Shown here piece after piece: positions 20,296 through 28,093 of a DNA stretch of 64,000 bases. The DNA comes from Burkholderia stabilis (GTDB lineage: Bacteria > Pseudomonadota > Gammaproteobacteria > Burkholderiales > Burkholderiaceae). Location of the stretch: assembly GCF_001742165.1 (NCBI RefSeq), contig NZ_CP016442.1:806001-870000 (forward strand), given 5' to 3'. Each line of letters starts with the position of its first letter. The stretch's first letter is position 1. The notes below the pieces were generated by a model. That model was given only the letters and a program-made list of their open reading frames with translations, was not told where the DNA came from and made no database searches. The position numbers and the translations under genes were made by a program.

Positions 20296-20535
20296 ATGAA
20301 ATCCATCGTGTTATCCGCTGTCATGGTTGGCGCGCTGTCGAGCGTGATGCTGACCGGGTGCGTGGCCTACCCCGGCCCGGCTCAAGTCACGATCGGCTGG
20401 CATGGCGATCGTTACTGGGACGGAAATCGCTACTGGGAACGCCGCGACTGGGAAGCGCAGCATTCCCGTGGGTATGACGACCGCCGGGACGATCATCGGG
20501 ACGACCGACGCGACGACCAGCGGCCGCAGTGGTAA
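20296..20535 (+). CDS. Small lipoprotein with Asp/Arg-rich tail
   Basis: A 79-residue exported protein of unknown function. The signal peptide ends in the lipobox LTGC (Cys about residue 22), so the mature protein is about 58 residues. It has a Trp/Tyr-rich middle (GWHGDRYWDGNRYWERRDW) followed by a strongly charged tail of repeated DDRRDD-like units. It resembles the many short exported proteins of Burkholderia in composition only. The ATG at 20296 follows an AAGGGAGA ribosome site. It may share a transcript with the next small gene, ending at the terminator at 20741-20769. Confidence 0.75.
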   Translation: MKSIVLSAVMVGALSSVMLTGCVAYPGPAQVTIGWHGDRYWDGNRYWERRDWEAQHSRGYDDRRDDHRDDRRDDQRPQW

Positions 20536-20583
20536 CCCCCTTTCCCTTCCCGTGATCCGCTCTTCAACGACAAGGACTTCAAC

Positions 20584-20721
20584 ATGAAAACGCTACTGAA
20601 AACGCTGACCGTCGCGGCCCTGGCCGCCGCCGTGCTCGTGCCGGCCATCGCCGAAGCGCATCAGCACCGCGAGTGCCGCTTCGATCATCACCATCACAAG
20701 GTGTGTCGCTGGGTGCGTTGA
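20584..20721 (+). CDS. 45-residue exported His-rich peptide
   Basis: A tiny frame below usual annotation limits. It starts with a clear signal peptide (MKTLLKTLTVAALAAAVLVPAIAEA). The predicted mature part is only 20 residues: HQHRECRFDHHHHKVCRWVR, with six histidines and two cysteines. That composition suggests metal binding or a disulfide-bonded peptide, but no function is known. An AAGGAC site lies 7-12 nt before the ATG, and a strong terminator follows 20 nt after the stop, so it is very likely expressed. It lies 48 nt after the lipoprotein gene. Confidence 0.7.
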   Translation: MKTLLKTLTVAALAAAVLVPAIAEAHQHRECRFDHHHHKVCRWVR

Positions 20722-20740
20722 GTATCGCGCAGCAGACAGG

Positions 20741-20769
20741 AAAAAGCGCCGGCAAGCCGGCGCTTTTTT
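20741..20769. terminator. Bidirectional intrinsic terminator
   Basis: An 8-bp stem (GCGCCGGC-AA-GCCGGCGC, 20746-20763) has five A's before it and six T's after it. It ends the small-gene transcript on the plus strand and probably also the fimbrial operon on the minus strand. Confidence 0.9.
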
Positions 20770-20898
20770 GTTTCCCGACCGGGGGATCGCAGGCATTCGC
20801 CCGTTCCGGCCGATCATTGCGGTGCGTCGTCGCGCTCGTTCGATACCGTTGGCGCGACGACATCCTGCACCGAACGGGCAACGCACGGCCCGCATGCG

Positions 20899-21930
20899 TC
20901 AGTAGATAAACAGCCGGATCGTCGCCGTGCCGTTGAATGGCCCGATCTTCGGCGGGCCGAACGCCTTCAGCACCGCATCGAGCGTCACGCTCTGGTAGTT
21001 CACGCTTCCCGGCATCTGCGCGAGCATGAACTGCTGGTTGAACGGAATCGCCTTGCCGTCCCGGTCCTCGATGCCGATGCCGAAATTGCTCTTCGGGTCC
21101 GGCACGAGCAGCCCGTTCTGGACTGTCTGCGATGTCTCGAAGTAACCGTCCACGCGCACCGGAATGCTGCATTGCTTGGTCAGCGCGAGGCTGAACGACT
21201 TGCGCGGCACCGAGGGCGAGAAACCGTTGCCGGTCGCCTGAACCTGCCCGAACTTCACGATGCCCGGTTCCGGCGTGACTTTCACGTCGACGATGCACGG
21301 CGTCGGTTTCAGGTTCTGCAGACCGCTCAGCTTGTAGCGGAAACTCGGGTTGATGAAGTTCAGACCGCCCCTGCCGTCGAACTGGAACACCGCGTAGATG
21401 TCCGACGGCGGCCGTACAAAGTTGCCGCGCTTGCGTACGACGACCTGGTACGTGATGCTCAGCGGAAATTTCTCGCATCGCCCGGCCTTGACGTCGTTGT
21501 CGCTCAGCGTGCATGCCTCCACATACGTTTTCGTCTGCACGCCGTCACCCGGCTGGCTGCTGCGGCCGAAGTAATCCTCCCCAAGATAGCGAATGCCGAT
21601 CTCGAGCCCCCACGCGGCCGGGGTCTGCTTTTCAGGGTTCGCGTAGAAATAAATCCACTCGCCGTAGGTTTTCTCCCTGCCGCCGAGATCCTTGTAGCAG
21701 TATCCCGTCGTCGTGCGCGGCGGCGACACCCAGATGACGTAACCGTCCGGCGCATCGGTCGGATACGACGCAACATTGCCGATCGCTTCCGTCAGCGATA
21801 CACCGCCGCCGTTCGCGACGCAGCGCACGGCCCACGCCGGCTGCGCCAGCGCAACGAACAGCGCGAGCACGCACCACCTGAGCCACGCAGGCATCCGCGC
21901 CGCGATCCCGTTTCGCCGCGCGCCGCTCAT
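20899..21930 (-). CDS. Fimbrial tip adhesin/minor subunit
   Basis: A 343-residue exported protein, last gene of the chaperone-usher operon. A signal peptide (about residues 1-34, ending in QPAWA) precedes a long N-terminal part with cysteines and aromatic residues. The C-terminal 130 residues look like a fimbrial pilin domain (VTPEPGIVKFGQVQATGNGFSP... ending TIRLFIY, with the penultimate Tyr region typical of donor strands). The two-domain layout and position suggest the tip adhesin, like FimH, but the binding domain is not one I recognise. The ATG at 21930 overlaps the chaperone stop (ATGA). Confidence 0.75.
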   Translation of the reverse strand: MSGARRNGIAARMPAWLRWCVLALFVALAQPAWAVRCVANGGGVSLTEAIGNVASYPTDAPDGYVIWVSPPRTTTGYCYKDLGGREKTYGEWIYFYANPEKQTPAAWGLEIGIRYLGEDYFGRSSQPGDGVQTKTYVEACTLSDNDVKAGRCEKFPLSITYQVVVRKRGNFVRPPSDIYAVFQFDGRGGLNFINPSFRYKLSGLQNLKPTPCIVDVKVTPEPGIVKFGQVQATGNGFSPSVPRKSFSLALTKQCSIPVRVDGYFETSQTVQNGLLVPDPKSNFGIGIEDRDGKAIPFNQQFMLAQMPGSVNYQSVTLDAVLKAFGPPKIGPFNGTATIRLFIY

Positions 21931-22673
21931 TTCTTCACGCTCTTGCAGGCACCGGCCTCACACGCATACTCGACCGCCACCTGGCCGCCGTAATCGTCGA
22001 TATGCGTGACGAACAGCGTCGCCGGCGTCGCGGCCTTGAACGGCACGTCGGCCGTGCTCATCGGGCTGACCATCACCGGTTCCAGCGGCACGTGCGTCTT
22101 CTGCGCGCCCGATGCGACGTCGACGATCGTGATGTGATACGGCGTCGGATTGTCGAATACGAGCGTGTGCGCGGCCGAATCGACCCGCAACGTCATCGGC
22201 AGCGTCCAGTCCTCGTCGCGCGCCGGCTGCACGGCCTTCGGCCGATAGAACAGCTTCATCTGCGTATGCAGCGCGATCTGCAGCGTGTTCGGCGTATCGG
22301 TCTTCGGCGGCACCTCGCGGATGTTCAGGTAGAACACCGATTCGCGATCGGCCGGCAGCTCGACGCCCGGCAGTTTCGCGATCCGCAGCACGTTGCGCTC
22401 GTTCGCCTCGACACGCTGCAGCGGCGGCACGACCATCAGCGGCGACGTGATCTTGTTGCCCTTCGTGTCCTCGAGCCACGATTGCACGAGATACGGATAC
22501 GTCGTGCTCTTGTTGGTGATCGTGACGATCGCGGCCTGTTCGCCTTCGTTGAAGATCACGCGCGTGCGGTCGGGGACGATCGCTGCATGGGCGGCGCCCG
22601 CGAACAGTGCGCCGGCAGTCGCGAGCACGCCCAGCGCGCGCCGCGGAAAAGAAAGAGAGAAGGAATTTTTCAT
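21927..22673 (-). CDS. Periplasmic fimbrial chaperone
   Basis: A 248-residue PapD/FimC-type chaperone that folds fimbrial subunits in the periplasm by donor-strand complementation. A signal peptide (to about residue 29, ending AAHA) is followed by the immunoglobulin-like fold motifs TRVIFNEGEQAAIVTITNKS and YLVQSWLED, and by the family signature LNIREVPPK near residue 115. The ATG at 22673 (MKNSFSLSF) was chosen because it begins the signal peptide. The gene is 16 nt after the usher. Confidence 0.9.
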   Translation of the reverse strand: MKNSFSLSFPRRALGVLATAGALFAGAAHAAIVPDRTRVIFNEGEQAAIVTITNKSTTYPYLVQSWLEDTKGNKITSPLMVVPPLQRVEANERNVLRIAKLPGVELPADRESVFYLNIREVPPKTDTPNTLQIALHTQMKLFYRPKAVQPARDEDWTLPMTLRVDSAAHTLVFDNPTPYHITIVDVASGAQKTHVPLEPVMVSPMSTADVPFKAATPATLFVTHIDDYGGQVAVEYACEAGACKSVKK

Positions 22674-22689
22674 CACAGGATCCGTGGAT

Positions 22690-25176
22690 TCATCGTTCGA
22701 CCCGCGCGGCCGCTGCATGCGACTCGCCGGGCGTCTGGCACGTCACCGGGATCGGCGTGCCTTCGAGTTGGAGCTGGTTCGGCAGCGTGTCGATCGTGCA
22801 GAGCGTGCGTTCGCCCGCGCGCACCGCAAGCGACGACTTCGGCTGCACTTGCGTCAGGAACGCCGCGCCGCCCTCGCCGACGATGCCGAGCTCCTTGCCG
22901 TTCGCCGCGTCCTGCACCGATGCGCCGAACGGCAGCGGCTTGCCGGCCGCGTCGGTCAGCGTCAGGTACAGGTTGCTGCCGCGCGCGGCGGAGAATTTCA
23001 CGAAGCCGATCGCGCCGTCGGTCAGCACCATGCGCTGGATCGGGTTCGTCACCTGCACTTCGAGCGGCAGCTTCTCGACGTTGACGGTCGCGTCGTACAC
23101 GTTGTACGGCGAGATGCCGTCGAGCACCGCGTAGCCGCGCGAATCGGTATGCGCGAGCGTGCCGGACAGCGGCACGTCGGCCACGCCGTCGGTCGACACC
23201 AGCAGCCGCGTATCGCCCGCGTTGCCGTTCGCGTGCGCGGAGACGCCGTACTGCGTCGCGACGAACGAGCCGTCGACTTCGAGCGACGCGGCCGCGTACG
23301 CATTGGCGAGCGTCGACGCCTGCGCGGTCAGCTGGTACGCCGACGTGCGCTGGCGGTAGCTTGCGTTCGCCGATGCGCGGCCGTCGGTCGCGCCCGCGTT
23401 GACCTGGTAGGTGCGGCCATCCGGATCGTCGTAGATGTAGCCCGCGTTCACGCTCGTGCTGCCGCTGCCCGTGGTCAGGTTCGACGTGACGGTGTGGCGG
23501 CCGCCGATCGGCAGCGTCGCGGTCACCGAGAACTGATTGCCGCTCGCGCCCGAACTCTGCGTGCGGAACGCCGACACGCTGACGTTCAGGTTGCGCAGCG
23601 TGCCGATCGAGAACGCGCGCGTCAGCGTGAGGCCGACGCGCTGCTCGGACGAGCGCGCCCAGTAGGTGGTCTGGTCGTACGAGAAATAGGTCGACGTGTC
23701 GCCGAAGCGCTTCGACATCGTCGCCGAATAGCGCTGCTTGCTGTTGGCGAGGCCGTACGCGGTCGGGTCGCCCGAGAATTGCGCGAAGTTCGTGTATTCG
23801 CGTTCGGAGAAGCGGTAGCCGAAGAAGCGCACGTCGGCATCGAGCACGTCGAAGTGCTTCGAATAGTTGATGCGATACGAGTTGCCGTTGCGCGTCGCGC
23901 CGTTCCACCACAGGCGCGCCCGCGCATGCGTGACGTCGGCGGACACCGCGCCGAAGGTGCCGAAATCGCGGCCGACGCCGAGCGCGATCGACGTATAACC
24001 CGACGCGGCGATGAAACCGCCGTACAGCGTGACGTCGAACGGCAGGCCGTACGCGATTTCACCGAAGCCGAAGAACGGCGTGATGCCGGCGCTGCCGAAC
24101 AGGCGCGGCTTGCCGACGGCCGCCTTGTAGCGCAGCTGCCCGGTGCGCGCGAGGAACGGCACGGCGGCGGTCGTCACCTGGAAGCGCTGCACGCTGCCGT
24201 CTTCTTCCTCGACGGCCACGTCGAGCGTGCCCTGCACGCTCGTGTTGATGTTCTGTAACGCGAACGCACCCGGCGACACGCGCGTGACGTACAGCACGCG
24301 GCCGGCCTGCGACACGGTCACGGTCGCGTTGGTGCGCGCGACGCCCGCGATCAGCGGCGCATAGCCGCGCAGTGAAGGCGGCAGCATGCGGTCGTCGCTG
24401 CGGATCGACGCGCCCGTCAGCGCGAACGTGTCGAAAATGTCGGAGGTCAGGTAGTCGTCGCCGAACGTCACCGTCGACTGGATCGACGGCAGCGCGCGAA
24501 ATGCGTAAAGCCGGCTGAAGCGGAACGTGCGGTCCGCATACGCGGTATTGCCCACGTTCGATTGCGCCTGGTAGTCGCCGCGAAAGCGCCATGCATCCCA
24601 GTTCGCGCCCACCGTCCCGTAGGCCTGGATCGAATTCGTCTGCCCGCCGCCCGCACCGAAGTTGCGGTTCGTGTTCGCGATCACGCGATAGTCCAGCATC
24701 GCGCCGGGAATCCCTTCGGACCAGCGCGCCGGCGGCAGGTAGGTCGAATCGCTGAACTCGAGCGCGGCCTGCGGAATCGTGATCTTGAGCCGTCCGTCGG
24801 TCTTCAGGTAACGCACGGTCGCCCCCTCGATCGCGCCGAGATCGACGCAGCGCCCGCCCTGGAAGCGCGGCAGGTCCTTCACGAGCGACGGTTTCAGCCC
24901 GAACTGCGCGACGAGCTCCGGCGGCAGGCACGGCTTGCCTGCCCCGGACGCGTCTACCGCGATGAACTCGATGGACTGCAGCCCGTAGAACAGGTCGTTG
25001 ACCTGCACGTCGAGCATGTACTCGCCCGGCAGCGTGAAGTCGGCCTGCGAGAACTGCGACAGATCGACATTGTTCGCGCCGTCGATGTTCAGAAACGACG
25101 AATTGAATTCCGTCGCATGGCTCTGGCTGCCGACGACCAGCACGGAGACGCAAAGGAAGGAATGTCTGATTCGCAC
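22690..25176 (-). CDS. Outer-membrane fimbrial usher
   Basis: An 828-residue FimD/PapC usher, the outer-membrane pore that assembles the pilus. The mature N-terminus begins EFNSSFLNIDG after a signal peptide of about 21 residues, followed by the usher motifs VDLSQF and PGEYMLDVQVN. The middle carries the barrel and plug (ARTNATVTVSQAGRVLY), and the C-terminus has DAAGKPLPFGASV. The start codon is GTG at 25176, as no ATG lies close. The length is near the family norm. Confidence 0.9.
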   Translation of the reverse strand: MRIRHSFLCVSVLVVGSQSHATEFNSSFLNIDGANNVDLSQFSQADFTLPGEYMLDVQVNDLFYGLQSIEFIAVDASGAGKPCLPPELVAQFGLKPSLVKDLPRFQGGRCVDLGAIEGATVRYLKTDGRLKITIPQAALEFSDSTYLPPARWSEGIPGAMLDYRVIANTNRNFGAGGGQTNSIQAYGTVGANWDAWRFRGDYQAQSNVGNTAYADRTFRFSRLYAFRALPSIQSTVTFGDDYLTSDIFDTFALTGASIRSDDRMLPPSLRGYAPLIAGVARTNATVTVSQAGRVLYVTRVSPGAFALQNINTSVQGTLDVAVEEEDGSVQRFQVTTAAVPFLARTGQLRYKAAVGKPRLFGSAGITPFFGFGEIAYGLPFDVTLYGGFIAASGYTSIALGVGRDFGTFGAVSADVTHARARLWWNGATRNGNSYRINYSKHFDVLDADVRFFGYRFSEREYTNFAQFSGDPTAYGLANSKQRYSATMSKRFGDTSTYFSYDQTTYWARSSEQRVGLTLTRAFSIGTLRNLNVSVSAFRTQSSGASGNQFSVTATLPIGGRHTVTSNLTTGSGSTSVNAGYIYDDPDGRTYQVNAGATDGRASANASYRQRTSAYQLTAQASTLANAYAAASLEVDGSFVATQYGVSAHANGNAGDTRLLVSTDGVADVPLSGTLAHTDSRGYAVLDGISPYNVYDATVNVEKLPLEVQVTNPIQRMVLTDGAIGFVKFSAARGSNLYLTLTDAAGKPLPFGASVQDAANGKELGIVGEGGAAFLTQVQPKSSLAVRAGERTLCTIDTLPNQLQLEGTPIPVTCQTPGESHAAAARVER

Positions 25177-25263
25177 GCGGCGCTACCGGAAGTCCGAGGA
25201 AGAGGGAAACGGGAGGAAAAACGAACGAGGAAAGGTGCGCGCACCCTTCCCCGGTACGGCGGC

Positions 25264-25776
25264 TTACTGGTAGCGAACCGTGAAGTTCGCGACGCCGTCT
25301 GCGGTACCCGGCGTCACGCCGGCTGCCGTCGCTTCGTACATGGCGGCGAAGCGTGCGACGTTCGTGCCGTTTTGCAGCAGGGTCGGCGCCTTTTGCTCGG
25401 CGCCGTTGTCGAGGTATTCACCCGACGCGGCCTGCAGGCGGATGCCGACGTTGGTGGCCGAGCCGATCGTGGCGAGCAGCTTCGGCTGGCCTGCGCTCGA
25501 CGTGCCCGTGAACGTGAAGTACGCGTTCTGCGCGATGCTCGTGTCGCAGTCGGTCAGCTTGATGTCGAACGGGATCGCGTCCGACTTGTCGCCGGCTTGC
25601 TTGAACTTGTTGGTCGGCACCTTGCCGAGCTGCACAGTCTGGTTGACCGAGTTCGAATCGATGCCGCATGCGCCCGCGACGATTTCACCCGTGAAGTTGA
25701 TCGTGCCGGTGCCCGCTGCGAAGGCCGAGGTGGACAGGGCTGCGAGTGCGACAGCGGTCAGGAGGGATTTTTTCAT
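25264..25776 (-). CDS. Major fimbrial subunit (type 1 pilin)
   Basis: A 170-residue type 1-like pilin and first gene of the operon. The signal peptide MKKSLLTAVALAALSTSAFA is followed by GTINFTGEIVAGACGI. The typical disulfide pair is Cys at about 37 and the Cys of LTDCDT at about 77. The C-terminus ends ANFTVRYQ, with the penultimate tyrosine used for chaperone binding. The ATG at 25776 is chosen over longer in-frame starts because it begins the signal peptide. Confidence 0.92.
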   Translation of the reverse strand: MKKSLLTAVALAALSTSAFAAGTGTINFTGEIVAGACGIDSNSVNQTVQLGKVPTNKFKQAGDKSDAIPFDIKLTDCDTSIAQNAYFTFTGTSSAGQPKLLATIGSATNVGIRLQAASGEYLDNGAEQKAPTLLQNGTNVARFAAMYEATAAGVTPGTADGVANFTVRYQ

Positions 25777-25899
25777 GACGTTTTCCATGAGAATTGCAAA
25801 GAGAATGGACGACGTGGCGGACACAAACGGCAGCGTGTGGTGGCTCCCGTCCGTCACGAGGCGGCATTATCGAGATAATCATGAAAGATTTTTGTAAAT

Positions 25900-25923
25900 C
25901 ATTGTCAAATGCTTCTGACAATG
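25900..25923. repeat. Inverted repeat CATTGTCA-N8-TGACAATG
   Basis: A perfect 8-bp inverted repeat with an 8-nt spacer, 124 nt upstream of the pilin ATG, in AT-rich DNA. The same CATTGTCA half-site recurs at 26111-26118 with TGACAACG at 26140-26147. It may be a regulator-binding dyad; the protein is unknown. Confidence 0.5.
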
Positions 25924-26554
25924 TTCAATTCATCTTTCGAGAATTTCATTCCTTCCCGTCAATTTTCAATTCCGGCATTTTTGTCCGCAGTCCTTTTTTA
26001 TTTTTCGGAACCAATTGAAGATTAAAGAGATTTTCCGTCGACAGACATCTTCATCGGCCACATCCTTGCTGGCATTGGCTTCCGTCGAACCCGTCCTGAA
26101 AAAGACAAAACATTGTCAGATACCGCCATCGTTGCCCGATGACAACGCCAATATCGAATGATTTTCAACTGACAGGAAATTAACCGGCGAATCAGGCAAT
26201 CCTGATTCAGTGCGCAAACGATTGCGAAAAGAATACAAACGTTTTGCTGCGACACTTTGCCGCCATCATTAATTCCAATACATTGATTAATCACTCAGTC
26301 AATTGCCGATCTGAAACCGCACACATGCGCGTGCCGTCGGACCGCGATAAGCGGGCCGGTTACTCGAGATCAGAAGGGACAATCTCGGCGCATACGTTTG
26401 CGCCGGACGGCGACGCGTTCGGTCGCCGGATGCGGGTTGCATCGGGCGGTGTGCTTCCGCCCTGCCGCCGGATGGAAAGCGTTCGGTGCGCTTGCCGAAG
26501 ACGTGCCGTCGCCGAGCGTACCGGGCACCGCCGCAGGCCGCGATGCCGGTCAAA

Positions 26555-26588
26555 ACGACAGCGGCCCGACGAATCGGGCCGCTGTCGT
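26555..26588 (-). terminator. Intrinsic terminator of the RND efflux operon
   Basis: A perfect 15-bp stem with a 4-nt loop (26555-26569 and 26574-26588) lies 50 nt downstream of the oprA stop. On the minus strand it ends in TTTTG. It fits the end of amrA-amrB-oprA. Confidence 0.8.
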
Positions 26589-26638
26589 GTCGTCACCCGG
26601 CGCGCTGCGGCGTCAGGCGTTGCGCGTCGTGCGCGCCA

Positions 26639-28093
26639 TCATGCGGAAGCCGCGGCCTCCGCCGATGCCGGCGCCCAGCCGCCGCCGAGCGCGCGATACA
26701 GCGTGATCGCGTTCGCGAGCCTGAGCTGCTTGAGCCGGATCAGCTCCTGCCCCGACTCGTACGTGCTGCGCTGTGCGTCGAGCAGCTCGAGATACGTCGA
26801 GACGCCGCCCGCATAACGACGCTCCGCGAGCTTCAACCGCGCGCCGTCTGCCGCGTAGACATCCTGCTGCGCGGCAAGCTGGCGATCGATCCAGTCGCGC
26901 GCGGCGAACGCGTCGGCCACCTCGCGGAATGCGGTCTGTATCGTCTTCTCGTATTCGGCGACCGCGATGTGCTTGCGCGCGTTCGCGACGTCGAGATTCG
27001 CGCGATTGCGTCCGCCCGCGAAGATCGGCAGCGTGATGCGCGGCGCGAATGTCCACACGCTCGTGCCGGCCGCGAACAGGCTCGAGAACGCGTCGCTGAC
27101 CGAGCCGTAATCGGTGGTCAGCGCGATGCGCGGGAAAAACGCCGCGCGCGCGGCGCCGATCTGCGCGTTCGCGGCCTTGAGCCGCGCCTCGGCCTGCCGG
27201 ATATCCGGCCGCCGTTCGAGCAGCGCGCTCGGCGCGCCGGGCGCCACCGGTGCGATCGCGAGCGTGTCGAGTGCGGCCCCGTCGTCGGGCGCGTTGCGCG
27301 CGAAATCACCCGCGAGCAACTGCAGCGCCCGCACGGCCTGCGCATGCTCGCGCTGCAGCGCGGCCTGCGATGCGCGCGCGGACGCGACCAGCATCTCGGC
27401 CGAACGCAGTTCGATCGCGTCGCTCGTGCCGGCCCCGTAGCGGCGTTGCGTGAGCGCGGCCATGCGTTCGCGCGCATCGAGCGTGCGCTGCGCCAACGCG
27501 AGCTGCTCGTGCAGCGAACGCTCCGACACATACGCACCGGCCACTTCGGCGATCACGCCGATGCGGACCGTGCGCTGCGCGTCGGCCGTCGCGAAATACT
27601 CGGCGAGCGCCGCGTCGGACAGGTTGCGCACGCGGCCGAACAGGTCGAGCTCGTACGCGCTGATACCGACGCCCGCGCGATACAGCCCGCTGATCGCGCT
27701 TTCGCGCACGACCGGGTCGTACTGGCGCGCGCGCTCATAGCCGAGATTCGCATCGACCGACGGCATCAGGTCCGCGCGCTGCACGCCGTACAGCGCACGC
27801 GCTTCCTCGACCCGGCCGGTCGCGATCCGCAGGTCGCGGTTGTTCGCGAGCGCCGCGTCGATCCACGCCTGCAGCGCCGGGTCGGTGAAATACGCATGCC
27901 AGTCGTCGAGCAGCGCGGCATCGGCAGGCGCGGCGGCCTGCGCGGTGCTGCCGTCGGCCGGCGCATAGGTGGACGGCACGGGCGCCGCCGGCCGCTCGTA
28001 GCGCGGCGCGAGCGAGCAGCCGGCGAGCGCGAGCGCGGCGGCCAGCGCGAGCTGAGCCCGCAGCGCAGCGCGTGCATTCAGCGCAAACATCAT
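26639..28093 (-). CDS. oprA: Outer-membrane efflux channel of the OprM/NodT family
   Basis: A 484-residue outer-membrane factor of a tripartite RND pump. The N-terminus is a lipoprotein signal ending LALAGCSLAPRY (lipobox Cys at about 26). Two repeated coiled-coil halves follow (for example LALAQRTLDARERMAALTQRRY and its counterpart KLAERRYAGGVSTYLELLDAQRS). The ATG at 28093 overlaps the amrB stop (ATGA). The name oprA rests on operon layout and resemblance to the AmrAB-OprA (RND-3) locus near the ornibactin cluster in B. cenocepacia, recalled rather than searched. Confidence 0.85.
   Translation of the reverse strand: MMFALNARAALRAQLALAAALALAGCSLAPRYERPAAPVPSTYAPADGSTAQAAAPADAALLDDWHAYFTDPALQAWIDAALANNRDLRIATGRVEEARALYGVQRADLMPSVDANLGYERARQYDPVVRESAISGLYRAGVGISAYELDLFGRVRNLSDAALAEYFATADAQRTVRIGVIAEVAGAYVSERSLHEQLALAQRTLDARERMAALTQRRYGAGTSDAIELRSAEMLVASARASQAALQREHAQAVRALQLLAGDFARNAPDDGAALDTLAIAPVAPGAPSALLERRPDIRQAEARLKAANAQIGAARAAFFPRIALTTDYGSVSDAFSSLFAAGTSVWTFAPRITLPIFAGGRNRANLDVANARKHIAVAEYEKTIQTAFREVADAFAARDWIDRQLAAQQDVYAADGARLKLAERRYAGGVSTYLELLDAQRSTYESGQELIRLKQLRLANAITLYRALGGGWAPASAEAAASA

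Larger units (their letters stand above)
25777..26638. other. AT-rich upstream region of the fimbrial operon, no gene
   Basis: About 860 nt without a credible gene. The part from about 25870 to 26330 is far richer in A+T than the rest of the window, with many A/T runs, and probably holds the fimbrial promoter and regulator or H-NS-type sites. It includes the dyad at 25900-25923 and a related CATTGTCA...TGACAACG pair at 26111-26147. The part from 26330 to 26550 returns to high GC and shows nothing clear. The terminator of the efflux operon lies at 26555-26588. Confidence 0.6.
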
